NCBI RefSeq assembly: GCF_946886695.1
Contig: NZ_CAMPJD010000024.1
Span: 1 to 58,311 of the forward strand
Length of the DNA: 58,311 nucleotides
Source of the DNA: an uncultured Pseudoxanthomonas sp.
GTDB taxonomy: Bacteria > Pseudomonadota > Gammaproteobacteria > Xanthomonadales > Xanthomonadaceae
Direction: 5' to 3'
Shown here: positions 16,701 to 25,388 of the stretch, in pieces
Layout: each line of letters opens with the position of its first letter
Position numbering within the stretch: position 1 is the first letter of the stretch
The notes under the pieces: generated by a model
Told to the model about the DNA's origin: nothing
Databases searched by the model: none
Seen by the model: the letters and a program-made list of their open reading frames with translations, nothing else
Position numbers and translations under genes: made by a program

Positions 16701-16881
16701 GCCCGGGAAGGTCGCCGATCGAACCCTGATCTACATATCGGGGTGCCCCGTGTCTGGAACACAACATCTTCGGTTCGCCCTTGAAACGGCGCGGGCCGTC
16801 CCCATGATTTTCGAAACGCGAGTCGCAGGGAGTGCGACGCGGTCGCGATAGGGTCGTTCCATCCTTTCGAAAGGGGGATTT

Positions 16882-17856
16882 GTGGGGACTCCGGTGCGTT
16901 TTCAGGCCCTGGCCTTGTCCGGGGGAGGCTTTCGCGGTCTGTACACCGCGCAGGTACTCGCGGACATCGAGCAGCAGCTCGGGCATCCGGTGGGCGGCCA
17001 CTTCGATCTGCTCGCCGGCACGTCGATCGGCGGCATCCTCGCCTTGGCGCTGGCGTGCGAGATTCCCGCGGCGCGCATCGTCACCTTGTTCCAGGCGCAC
17101 GGCAGCGAGATCTTTCGCCGGCGCAGTCGACTGGCCTTTTTTGAATCCAAGTATTCAAGCGCGCCGCTGCAATCGCTGCTTTCGCAGCCGGATCTTTTCG
17201 GGGACCGACGCCTGGGTGACTGCCTCCACCCCGTGCTGGTGCCGGCGATCAACTTCACCACCGGCAAGCCGGTCGTGTTCAAAACTGCTCACCACTCCAC
17301 CTTTCACCGCGACAAGCACTTGAGCATGGTCGACGTGGCGCTCGCGACCAGCGCCGCGCCGACCTATTTCCCGCGCCACCTGCTCAACGACAGCCAATAC
17401 GTCGATGGCGGCCTGTTCGCCAATGCGCCTGGCATGCTCGCCGTGCACGAGGCCGAGTACTTCTTCCGGCAGCCGATCGAATCGATCCACTTGCTGGCCG
17501 TGGGCACAATGTCTGCGAAATTCACCGTCGACCCGCGCAAGAACCGCAAAGGCGGCTTGCTCAGCTGGGGCGGTGCCAACCCCATCGAGACCTCCGGCCA
17601 AATCTTCGGCCTGACCATTTCGACGCAGGAGTCCTTGGTGGACTTCATGGTCGGCCATCGGCTGGGTGAGCGGTACGCGCACCTGGACGATGCACTCACC
17701 GACGCCCAAGCCCGGTCGGTCGCCCTCGACAAGGCCACGCCCGCGGCGGCGGAGGTACTCGTTGGCACCGCGCACGAGCGCGCCAAGTGGGCGCTCGGCG
17801 ATCCGCGTATTCGGGCGCTGCTCGCCCACCAGGCCGCCCCTGCCACCTTCTACTGA
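16882..17856 (+). CDS. capV: CBASS effector CapV, patatin-like phospholipase
   Basis: The GTG start at 16882 follows an AAGGGGG ribosome site and gives 324 residues. Patatin signatures are intact: the oxyanion loop SGGGFRG (13-19), the nucleophile elbow GTSIG (Ser48) and the catalytic DGG (Asp175). CapV enzymes are activated by the CBASS second messenger (3'3'-cGAMP in Vibrio) and degrade membrane phospholipids, killing the infected cell. It is the first gene of a four-gene operon with the cyclase, cap2 and cap3, so the call rests on both motif and context. Confidence 0.93.
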   Translation: MGTPVRFQALALSGGGFRGLYTAQVLADIEQQLGHPVGGHFDLLAGTSIGGILALALACEIPAARIVTLFQAHGSEIFRRRSRLAFFESKYSSAPLQSLLSQPDLFGDRRLGDCLHPVLVPAINFTTGKPVVFKTAHHSTFHRDKHLSMVDVALATSAAPTYFPRHLLNDSQYVDGGLFANAPGMLAVHEAEYFFRQPIESIHLLAVGTMSAKFTVDPRKNRKGGLLSWGGANPIETSGQIFGLTISTQESLVDFMVGHRLGERYAHLDDALTDAQARSVALDKATPAAAEVLVGTAHERAKWALGDPRIRALLAHQAAPATFY

Positions 17857-17869
17857 CCAGGACACTGCC

Positions 17870-19009
17870 ATGCTCAAGTGGAACAAGCTTTTGCTCAACG
17901 ATGAGGACGCGCGCGCCTTCGATGCGCGCATCGAGCCAACGGCGGAGCAGCGCGATTACCTCCGCGATTGCCGCGTCAAGATTCGCGAGCACGTGCGCGA
18001 GGGCATCCGTCGGGCATCGGTGACGGTCCTGCAGCTCGATCGGGAAGTGTCGCCCCGCTTTCGCCTGCAAGGATCCTGGTCCTACCTGACCTGTATCCAA
18101 CGCGCGCACGGTTCTCAGGAAATGGACCTGGACTACGGCGTCTACCTTCCGGTAAGCGTGTTCGAAGATCACAAACCCCGCGTGGCGGCCAAGGCCTATT
18201 TTGACCTGGTGGAGAAATTGCTCGAGAAGCTGTGCCTCGTCGAAGGCTGGGTGCTGGATCGCAACAACGACAAATGCATCCGTCTGAAGGTGGCCGATTG
18301 GGCGCACATCGATGTGCCGCTCTATGCCGCGCCCGAACACATCTTTCTGACCATTCAAGAGCGGGCGGCGGTGCTGAAGGCCGAGTATGCCGACTTCAAT
18401 GCGGCGTTCGACCTGACCGAGTCGTTCTGGGAGGAGATGGACGGCATTCACCTGGCGCGGCGCAACGGTACCTGGAAGCCGTCGGATCCGGCCGCGGTCA
18501 CGCGCTGGTGGCGGGACATGATGGAAGAACACGGTCCGCAGTTGCGTCGCGTGTGTCGCTACATCAAGGCCTGGCGCGACCTGTGGTGGCCGACCGGGGG
18601 TCCCTCCTCCGTCGCGCTGATGATTGCGGTCGCCCGTGACTTCAGCGCCCGTCCCCGCCGCGACGATCTGGCCCTGGAAGCCGCGGCCGAGCGGCTGGTC
18701 ACGGCCTTGCAAGGCGAGCTTCGCGAGCCTGGCATCGATGGAGGAATCGAAGATTTTCTTGGCGGCCTCGCCGCCGAAGAGCGCCGTGATGCGGTGGCGA
18801 AGGCGCGCGAATTGTTCAATCGACTCAAGCTGGCCCGTAGCTTCGGAGCACACCTGCACGCCGATGCGGTGGTCGAGATCCGTGCGCGGCTGGGCGATCG
18901 AATCCCCGCCCGGCCGGACTGGGTCGACAACGATGGTGGCGCGGACGTGCGCGCCGCGGCCGCCGTGATCGTCGCCCCGCCGGCGGTAAAAGCAACCGAA
19001 TCGGGCTGA
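17870..19009 (+). CDS. dncV: CD-NTase, DncV-like cyclic dinucleotide synthase (CBASS)
   Basis: This 379-residue protein carries the nucleotidyltransferase signature GSW (68-70) followed by the metal-binding pair in MDLDYG (Asp86 and Asp88), plus a helical C-terminal domain, as in clade A CD-NTases such as DncV. These make cyclic dinucleotides in response to phage infection. The start is 13 bp after capV. The protein ends in Gly, which matters because Cap2 couples the C-terminus of the CD-NTase to target proteins. The exact product (3'3'-cGAMP or another dinucleotide) cannot be read from sequence. Confidence 0.92.
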   Translation: MLKWNKLLLNDEDARAFDARIEPTAEQRDYLRDCRVKIREHVREGIRRASVTVLQLDREVSPRFRLQGSWSYLTCIQRAHGSQEMDLDYGVYLPVSVFEDHKPRVAAKAYFDLVEKLLEKLCLVEGWVLDRNNDKCIRLKVADWAHIDVPLYAAPEHIFLTIQERAAVLKAEYADFNAAFDLTESFWEEMDGIHLARRNGTWKPSDPAAVTRWWRDMMEEHGPQLRRVCRYIKAWRDLWWPTGGPSSVALMIAVARDFSARPRRDDLALEAAAERLVTALQGELREPGIDGGIEDFLGGLAAEERRDAVAKARELFNRLKLARSFGAHLHADAVVEIRARLGDRIPARPDWVDNDGGADVRAAAAVIVAPPAVKATESG

Positions 19010-19018
19010 ATCTTCCCA

Positions 19019-20695
19019 GTGCCGGCGTTGGTCGCGCTCGGCCCCGCGCTGCGCCAGTTAAGCGCGCGGGGTTTTCGCAAGGTCCACCTTGGACCGAAGG
19101 TGCGCGCGTGGGAAGGAAAGCTACCCTGTGCTGCTGGCGACGTGCCGGTGCGGTTGGAAGTCAGCGACTGGGATTTCCTGTCATACCCCACCATTCGACT
19201 GACCGAACGCCCCGCGTTCTTGCCCAAGGTCCTGCCGCACGTCTTCGCCAGTGGCGTGTTGTGCTACTTCGCCGAGAGCAGCGTGGTGCTCGACCGCTAT
19301 CGGCCCGACATCGCCCTGGCGCAGTGCCTGGAGAAGGCCAAGCACCTGCTGGATCGGATGATCGCTGATCCCAACTTCTACGAAGCGGAATTTCGCGGCG
19401 AATTTCTTGTGCACTGGGCGCATGCGGACGGTGCGCCGGTGCTCGGAGGGCTGGTCGGCGAGCACACGCCGGGCGTTTCGTCGATGCAGTGGCACGACGT
19501 CGGCTTGCCCGATCATCCGCGCCTGTTCGTCAGCGCGGATCGTGACGAGGTCGTGCGCTTTTGCGCGGCCGCCGGTTGGCCCGCGCCCACGCACATGCCG
19601 GTGTCCGGGGCGGTGTTCGAGTCGAACAAACACCCGGTTTGCCCCGCGGATAGCCTGCCCCAGAACTTGTCTGAAGCCTTCGCCTGGCTAAAGCGTTGGG
19701 ACCGGGACGTCTATAAGGCCGTGCAGGAACACCTGCTCGACCACAAGCTCATCAAGAAACCCCGCGAGTTGTTGTTCGGCTCGCCCGCCGGTTGGTTTGG
19801 ACTGGGGTTTTCGTTCGAGCCTGCGGCGACCAAGGCGTTTCAGCGGGCCAGTGGCTATCGACAGTATCTGCACTCGCATGCCAAGGATATTCCGGTCAAA
19901 CGTCGGGTGTTCCTTGAGGCCGGCAGCACGCATATTCACCAACGCAATCTGATGCGTCTGGGCGTGCGTTCGCTTGCGGGGAAGAAGATCGTCGTGATCG
20001 GCTGCGGCGCCATCGGCGGATTCGTGGTCGCCGATCTTGCGCGCTTGGGTGCCGGCACCGGCGGCGGCCGGTTGCGCTGCTACGACCGCGGCGAATTGGA
20101 GCCAGACAACCTGGGGCGGCATTGGCTGGGCTACGAAAGCCTGTTCCGCAACAAGGCACAGGCCGTCGCGGCGCGTGCGGTGACCCAGTTTCCCTTTTCG
20201 CGCATTGAAGGGATCGCCGAAGCGGTGGCACCGGCGGCCGTGCTCGAGGCGGACGTCATCATCAACGCGACAGGCGATGCCGCGTTCGCCGAAGCCCTCA
20301 ACGCCCACCACGTCGAGCGCGGTCGGCAGCCTGCGCTCTTGCACCTTTGGGTCGTCGGAAACGGCGACGCCGCGCAAGGCCTGTGGGTCGACGCCCAACG
20401 ATTTGCTTGCTATCGCTGCCTGCGGCACGCCGGCGGCGACCAGTACGGCGAGCCGCGGTTTCGCGTGTCCAAGGCCGAACCGGTCCGCGCGTTCGTCGGG
20501 TGCCACGCCTTTACGCCCTACAGCACCACCATGCCTTCCGTTGCCGCGGCGCTGGCCTGCGATTTCGTCATGGATTGGATGAATGGCAACGTTTCGCCGC
20601 GCTTTCGCACGCGCGAGCATGAGCAGGCGGACGTGTTCAAGGTCAAGAACCAGGATGTCGATCGCCTGGAGGGCTGTCCCGCATGCGCTCGATGA
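19019..20695 (+). CDS. cap2: Cap2, fused E2-E1 ubiquitin-transferase-like protein (type II CBASS)
   Basis: This 558-residue protein starts at GTG 19019. The N-terminal part is an E2-like domain with a candidate catalytic Cys82 in GVLCYFAESS. The C-terminal half is a ThiF/E1 domain with the ATP-binding motif VIGCGAIGG (about 325-333), a candidate E1 cysteine in VGCHAFTPYS, and two CxxC zinc pairs (CYRC and CPAC at the extreme C-terminus). Cap2 primes the CD-NTase by conjugating its C-terminus to cellular targets. Overlap with cap3 by 13 bases shows coupling. The cysteine roles are assigned by analogy. Confidence 0.92.
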   Translation: MPALVALGPALRQLSARGFRKVHLGPKVRAWEGKLPCAAGDVPVRLEVSDWDFLSYPTIRLTERPAFLPKVLPHVFASGVLCYFAESSVVLDRYRPDIALAQCLEKAKHLLDRMIADPNFYEAEFRGEFLVHWAHADGAPVLGGLVGEHTPGVSSMQWHDVGLPDHPRLFVSADRDEVVRFCAAAGWPAPTHMPVSGAVFESNKHPVCPADSLPQNLSEAFAWLKRWDRDVYKAVQEHLLDHKLIKKPRELLFGSPAGWFGLGFSFEPAATKAFQRASGYRQYLHSHAKDIPVKRRVFLEAGSTHIHQRNLMRLGVRSLAGKKIVVIGCGAIGGFVVADLARLGAGTGGGRLRCYDRGELEPDNLGRHWLGYESLFRNKAQAVAARAVTQFPFSRIEGIAEAVAPAAVLEADVIINATGDAAFAEALNAHHVERGRQPALLHLWVVGNGDAAQGLWVDAQRFACYRCLRHAGGDQYGEPRFRVSKAEPVRAFVGCHAFTPYSTTMPSVAAALACDFVMDWMNGNVSPRFRTREHEQADVFKVKNQDVDRLEGCPACAR

Positions 20696-21153
20696 TCGGC
20701 AACAACCCGTTTTCGCCCGGGCTGGTCCTGCTCGAAGATCGTGTCGCAGAACGGACCTCGGTCTACCGCCAGGACAGTGTGGAGGCATGCGAGGGGGGCG
20801 GTATCCTGCTGGGCTTTCGCAAGGATCCGCATCTCCACGTCACGCACGTCACCGAGCCGTTTTCGACCGATCGGCGCACGCGCATCTCCTTTCGTCGCGA
20901 ATCGCACGGGCATGCACAAGCCGCGCTGCGGCATTGGCAGAGCAGCGGGCACACCGGCGATTACCTCGGCGAGTGGCACACTCATCCCGAACTGTCCCCG
21001 TCGCCGTCGCGAAAGGACCTGCGTGAGTGGCAGGTGCTGTTGCGCGATCAGGGGCGACCACTGCTGTTTCTGATCGTCGGAATTCGTACCAGCTGGCTGG
21101 GCCTAGGCAACGGCCGCACGATCGAACAGATCCAGTGGTCTGATACCGACTAA
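20683..21153 (+). CDS. cap3: Cap3, JAB/JAMM isopeptidase (type II CBASS)
   Basis: This 156-residue protein has a complete JAMM zinc-peptidase signature: a Glu in EACEGGGILLG (about residue 37), His99-x-His101 and Ser109-x2-Asp112 in EWHTHPELSPSPSRKD. Cap3 removes the CD-NTase from its conjugates and so antagonises Cap2. The ATG lies inside the end of cap2 (13-base overlap). With this gene the type II CBASS operon is complete: effector, cyclase, Cap2 and Cap3. Confidence 0.93.
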   Translation: MRSMIGNNPFSPGLVLLEDRVAERTSVYRQDSVEACEGGGILLGFRKDPHLHVTHVTEPFSTDRRTRISFRRESHGHAQAALRHWQSSGHTGDYLGEWHTHPELSPSPSRKDLREWQVLLRDQGRPLLFLIVGIRTSWLGLGNGRTIEQIQWSDTD

Positions 21154-21188
21154 CCGTTCATTGGAACTCGCTGGAAGGAACTGGCCGC

Positions 21189-21941
21189 GTGCACCTTAGG
21201 AACATGAAGACGTTGGATGCGTACCTGACCGCCGCCGGCGAAATGCATGGCGAAGTCGAGCTCGCGCACCCGACGTGGATGAGCTTGCTGCGCCAGACCG
21301 ACGCGCTCTGGCGTGAAGAGCTCTTCGTGCCCGCTCCGAAGATCGGACCCGTCGCATACCTGCTCATGGTGCAGGCCTACTATTTCTGGCTTGCCGGGGT
21401 CCGCACCACGCTTTCCGGACATGCGACCGCGGCGTTTCCGCAACTGCGCACGGGCCTGGAATCGGCGTGCTATGCGTATCTGGTTGTTGCGCAACCGGAG
21501 TTGGCGACAGTGTGGATGGAGCGCGATAGCGACGAGGCGCGCGCGAAACTGTTTCGAAAGCACTTCACGCAGGCGCCCTCCACGGTGGCCAAACAATTAG
21601 CGAGTGCCGGCAATCTCGGCGCGCTCATCAACGATGTCTACAACGCAGCGATCACCTTCGGCGGCCACCCCAATCCGCGTGCCTTGTTCGAGCACCTGCG
21701 GGTAGCCGAACAGGCTGATGCCTTCGAGTTGTCATTCAGCGCCATCGATAACGTGAACGCCGCGACCACCATCCGCGCTTTGGTGGCGGCCGTGGAGCAC
21801 GGCTACCTCTCGCTGGTCGTTTGCGCCAATGCGTTCGGTGGCCATCCGCGGGCTGCCTCCCTGCAGGCGCGTGTCGATGCGCTATGCGAGGCCAAAGACG
21901 CGGCCGTCGAGGCTTATACCCAACGCGGGTTGGTGTGCTGA
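21189..21941 (+). CDS. Unknown protein downstream of CBASS
   Basis: This 250-residue (GTG 21189) or 245-residue (ATG 21204) protein lies 35 bp after cap3 on the same strand. It is predicted to be almost all helical, with a hydrophobic stretch (VAYLLMVQAYYFWLAGV, about residues 56-72) and a motif PQLRTGLESACYAYLVV about 20 residues later. That motif recalls the R-x-x-x-E-x helix of DUF5677-like proteins and the unrelated cargo gene at 40232. It may be part of the CBASS transcript or a separate cargo gene. I assign no function. Confidence 0.7.
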   Translation: MHLRNMKTLDAYLTAAGEMHGEVELAHPTWMSLLRQTDALWREELFVPAPKIGPVAYLLMVQAYYFWLAGVRTTLSGHATAAFPQLRTGLESACYAYLVVAQPELATVWMERDSDEARAKLFRKHFTQAPSTVAKQLASAGNLGALINDVYNAAITFGGHPNPRALFEHLRVAEQADAFELSFSAIDNVNAATTIRALVAAVEHGYLSLVVCANAFGGHPRAASLQARVDALCEAKDAAVEAYTQRGLVC

Positions 21942-22026
21942 ACCCGCGGCCGGAGTAGCCGCCGGGCGCCGGTGATCCGCACGATCGGGTGGCCGCCCCG
22001 GCCCGCCGCGGCTCCCCTCTTGCGCT

Positions 22027-22046
22027 GTTGCATACAGGTGTGCAAC
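22027..22046. promoter_or_regulatory. Palindromic operator-like site before the IetAS/CD-NTase operon
   Basis: GTTGCA and TGCAAC are separated by eight bases, 32 bp before the ATPase gene. It stands in an AT-richer stretch of an otherwise GC-rich 136-bp gap and is the natural place for the operon's promoter. A binding protein is not known. The ATPase it precedes carries its own C-terminal HTH, so autoregulation is conceivable. Confidence 0.45.
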
Positions 22047-22077
22047 ACTGTGAAACAGATGAAACAAAGGGCGGGCA

Positions 22078-23169
22078 ATGGCAGCACCGAGTTCTGACGC
22101 CGAGTGGTTGGCCCTGGTCCGGGAAGGCTGCGCCGGGCACGCGGCGGCGTTCCAGCTGCGGCTGACCCGCCTGATCGCGAGGCTGCGCCGCGAGAAGTCC
22201 CCCTTGGCGGCCCTGCTGACGCAGGCGCTGACCGAGGCGAATAGCGCCCGTTTGACCCTGGCGCGCGATGGCGCCGCCCAGCAAGCGCTGGTCAGCCCGG
22301 TGGACGCGGACAGCAACCTGGCCTTGACCACGATGCTCTTCCCCGCCTTTCTCGAGCACGCACCAGTCTGGCCGCCCAAGGTCGAAGAATCACTGCAGGG
22401 GCTGGTCCACGAGTGGCGGCAGGCCGACAAGCTGCGCGAAGCCGGCCTCACCCCCTCGCGTACGGTGTTGCTGTCTGGTCCGCCGGGCGTGGGCAAAACG
22501 CTGGCCGCCACCTACCTGGCCGAGCAGCTGCACTACCCGCTGATCACGTTGAACCTGGCTGCGGCCGTGAACAGCCTGCTCGGCAAAACGGGCAGCAACC
22601 TCACGCGCGTCTTGATGCACGCCAAGGCCCAACCTTGCGTTTTGCTGCTCGACGAATTCGACGCGCTGGCCAAGCGGCGCGACGACGGGCAGGACGTGGG
22701 CGAACTCAAGCGCGTGGTGAACGTGCTCTTGCAGGCCATCGACGAATGGCCGGGCACCTCGTTGCTGGTGGCGGCCACGAATCACGAAGAACTGCTCGAT
22801 CGCGCCGTGTTTCGCCGATTCGACCTGTGGCTGCGCTTCCCTGACAGCACGCCGCGACAGGTAGAAGTCCTGCTGGGGCAACTGGGCGCTGGGGCCAACG
22901 TCGCACGGCAATTGGCGCCCGCGCTGGCAGGCGAACCGCTCTCCGATGCGAGCCGGCTCATTACGCGAGCGCGCCGCGAGATCGCGCTCAACGGCGGCGA
23001 GCTCGACGATGTCTTGTTGCGCCTGGCCTTGCCGGATACAACCGATCCGGCCGAGCGCCGGCGCTTGCTCGAGGTCAAGCGCTTGCATGCCGACGGGCTG
23101 TCGATGCGCGCCATCGCCAAGGAAGTCGGCGTGAGCGCAGCGACCGTCTCGCGGTGGCTACAAAAGTAG
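22078..23169 (+). CDS. ietA: AAA+ ATPase, IetA-like, with C-terminal HTH
   Basis: This 363-residue protein has an N-terminal helical region (1-110), an AAA+ ATPase core with Walker A GPPGVGKT (134-141), Walker B LLLDEFDAL (about 190) and sensor VAATNHEELLD, and at the very end a resolvase-type helix-turn-helix (KRLHADGLSMRAIAKEVGVS...VSRWLQK, about 335-363). It is followed after 11 bp by a subtilisin-like protease. An ATPase-subtilase gene pair is the definition of the IetAS anti-phage system. The ATPase probably delivers or gates substrates for the protease. The HTH tail is a notable extra, possibly for DNA sensing or autoregulation. Confidence 0.82.
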   Translation: MAAPSSDAEWLALVREGCAGHAAAFQLRLTRLIARLRREKSPLAALLTQALTEANSARLTLARDGAAQQALVSPVDADSNLALTTMLFPAFLEHAPVWPPKVEESLQGLVHEWRQADKLREAGLTPSRTVLLSGPPGVGKTLAATYLAEQLHYPLITLNLAAAVNSLLGKTGSNLTRVLMHAKAQPCVLLLDEFDALAKRRDDGQDVGELKRVVNVLLQAIDEWPGTSLLVAATNHEELLDRAVFRRFDLWLRFPDSTPRQVEVLLGQLGAGANVARQLAPALAGEPLSDASRLITRARREIALNGGELDDVLLRLALPDTTDPAERRRLLEVKRLHADGLSMRAIAKEVGVSAATVSRWLQK

Positions 23170-23180
23170 GAATCGAATCC

Positions 23181-25388
23181 ATGGCCGCTACGCCGCGCAA
23201 CTTGCTGATCGCCAACGGGCAAGAACTGATTGCCCCGCTGTCGTGGCCCGCCGGTGGCGGCCCGAAATGGCATCCGTACTCGATCGCCCAGGCCCGCGAG
23301 GCGCTGCACCCGCAGCTCTCGGCCGTGGCCCGCGCGGCCCGGGCCTCCGCGCCGCGCTACTCGCCGCGCGGCGAAATCACCGCGCAGGTCGTGCTGCATC
23401 CGACGTTTCTGGCAAAGACCTATTTCCCCGCCGCGATTCTGCGCGACGCAGGCTTGACCATTCTCGGCTCGCGCGTCGCCAAAGTGGCCCCGCGCGTGCC
23501 CCAGGCCAATCACCCCGACCTGCAGGACACGGCGGAAATCCTCGTCGCCGGCACCGCGGAAGATTTCGAGACGATGGACCTGCAACTGCGCGATCCGGCG
23601 CTGGGCCTCGGACGCCAGGAGCAGTTCACCCACATCGAAACCATTCATTCCTACGCCAGCCAGCACAAGCTGCGCCTGGACCCGGACACGCCCTGGCCCG
23701 AATTCGTGCACGTGACCTTGCACGCCGGCGAGAACGACGTCGACATCCTCGCGGCCTTCCAGACGCTGGTATTGCAGCTGGGTGGCGTAATCACCCCGCG
23801 CGGATTCCGCTTCGTGCCAGGCTTGGCCTTCGTGGCCGTGCAGCTGCCGGCCGGAGCCGTGGAAGAACTGGCGCGTTTCGAACGCATCCGCCTGCTGCGC
23901 TCGATGCCGCAGTTGCGCGGCGAGCTCGAACTCACCGCGTCGCTGCGGCGCAATTTCGCGAAACTGGCGTTGCCGGTTCCGATACCGCTGGCGCAGGGAC
24001 CGCGCGTGGCGGTATTCGACGGTGGCACGTCCCAGGCCTTCGGCGCCCACGTAACCGACTTGGCGGCGGCGAATCTGCCGCCCGCCTCGCTCGGCGAGCT
24101 GGCGCACGGCGTCAACGTGACGTCGGCCCTGTTGTTCGGGCCCGTCGACCCCAAGCAGGCGGTGCTTCCCGCGCCGCGCTGCAAGATCGACCACCACCGC
24201 GTGCTGCCGTCGACCGACAGCCCCGAACAGGCGCTGGACGTGCTCGATCGCATCGTCACCGCCTTGCGCGCGGCGCGCACGGCCGGTCGCCCGTACCGCT
24301 TCGCGAACATCAGCCTCGGCCCGGTGGCGACCTTCTTCGATGACGATATCCACGAGTGGACCTCGCGCCTGGACACCGAGCTGGCCGACGGCAGCACCTT
24401 GTGCACGGCAGCGGTAGGCAACAACGGCGACCTCGGCGGCGAGCTGGCGCGCATTCAACCGCCGGGCGATGCCGTTAATGTATTCGCCGTGGGCGCGGCC
24501 GACACGCGGCGCAAGAAGTGGAATCGCGCCCCTTACAGCGCGACCGGCCCGGGTCGCAGTCCTGGCTTCGTCAAGCCCGACGTGCTCGCCTTCGGCGGTT
24601 CGAACGGCGAACCGCTGCCGATCTTCAGCCCGCTGGCAGGCAGCGTCGTGGGCGTGGGCGGAACGAGCTTCGCCAGCCCTCTGGCATTGCGCACCGCGAT
24701 CGGGCTGGACGCGCAGAGCCAGGCGCGGTTCGACCCCATCACGTTGCAGGCCTTGCTGATCAACGGCGCCGAGTTTCGCAGCCGCCACAAGCGCACAGAT
24801 GTGGGCTGGGGCCGCGTGCCGCTGGATCCGGATGCGGTGCTGTACACCCCGCTCGATGTCGTGCGCGTGGTCTACCAAGGCCGGACCCGCCCCGGTCATC
24901 CGCAAAAGGCGTTGATTCCGGTTCCGCGTGGGCTACCGCCCGGTACGAAGGTGCGCATCGGCGCCACGTTTTGCTACCGCGCGCCGGTGGATTCCGCGCA
25001 CGCGATCAACTACACCCGCGCCGGCCTGTGGGTGCGCTGCTACAAGGCTGCGGGCAAGCCCCTGCCGCTTTTCGGCACCGGCATGTACAAGACCGAAGGC
25101 GACCTGCGCCGCGACGCGATGCGCTGGGATACGGTGCTGCATAACGTGCGCACAGTCAGCGCGGACGACCTGGACGCCCCCTACTTCCACATCAACTACC
25201 AGGTGCGCGACGAAAGTGAGGCGGTGCGGGTCGAAGATGCCGTCTCGATGCCCTACGCCTTGGTGGTCACCTTGCAGGCACCCGGCATCGTGGACCTGAT
25301 GACGCGCGTGCAGACCGAATTCCCGGTGCTGCAGACGCTGCCGATCGAAGCTGCCGTGTCGGTGCCCGTCGCGCCGGGGACCCCATGA
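23181..25388 (+). CDS. ietS: Subtilisin-like serine protease, IetS-like
   Basis: From ATG 23181 this is 735 residues. The S8 triad is visible: Asp280 in AVFDGGT, His309 in AHGVNV and Ser496 in GTSFASPLA. There is no signal peptide, so it should act in the cytoplasm. The first 270 residues and a beta-rich C-terminal domain (about 560-735) flank the catalytic domain, as in large subtilases of the IetAS system. An upstream GTG at 23154 would overlap ietA. The stop overlaps the next gene by ATGA, so protease and nucleotidyltransferase are translationally coupled, which is unusual for IetAS. Confidence 0.85.
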   Translation: MAATPRNLLIANGQELIAPLSWPAGGGPKWHPYSIAQAREALHPQLSAVARAARASAPRYSPRGEITAQVVLHPTFLAKTYFPAAILRDAGLTILGSRVAKVAPRVPQANHPDLQDTAEILVAGTAEDFETMDLQLRDPALGLGRQEQFTHIETIHSYASQHKLRLDPDTPWPEFVHVTLHAGENDVDILAAFQTLVLQLGGVITPRGFRFVPGLAFVAVQLPAGAVEELARFERIRLLRSMPQLRGELELTASLRRNFAKLALPVPIPLAQGPRVAVFDGGTSQAFGAHVTDLAAANLPPASLGELAHGVNVTSALLFGPVDPKQAVLPAPRCKIDHHRVLPSTDSPEQALDVLDRIVTALRAARTAGRPYRFANISLGPVATFFDDDIHEWTSRLDTELADGSTLCTAAVGNNGDLGGELARIQPPGDAVNVFAVGAADTRRKKWNRAPYSATGPGRSPGFVKPDVLAFGGSNGEPLPIFSPLAGSVVGVGGTSFASPLALRTAIGLDAQSQARFDPITLQALLINGAEFRSRHKRTDVGWGRVPLDPDAVLYTPLDVVRVVYQGRTRPGHPQKALIPVPRGLPPGTKVRIGATFCYRAPVDSAHAINYTRAGLWVRCYKAAGKPLPLFGTGMYKTEGDLRRDAMRWDTVLHNVRTVSADDLDAPYFHINYQVRDESEAVRVEDAVSMPYALVVTLQAPGIVDLMTRVQTEFPVLQTLPIEAAVSVPVAPGTP

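Noticed and set aside
22782..24905. A 707-residue minus-strand frame
   Set aside because: It is the antisense of the IetA/IetS-like genes, which carry complete catalytic motifs on the plus strand.
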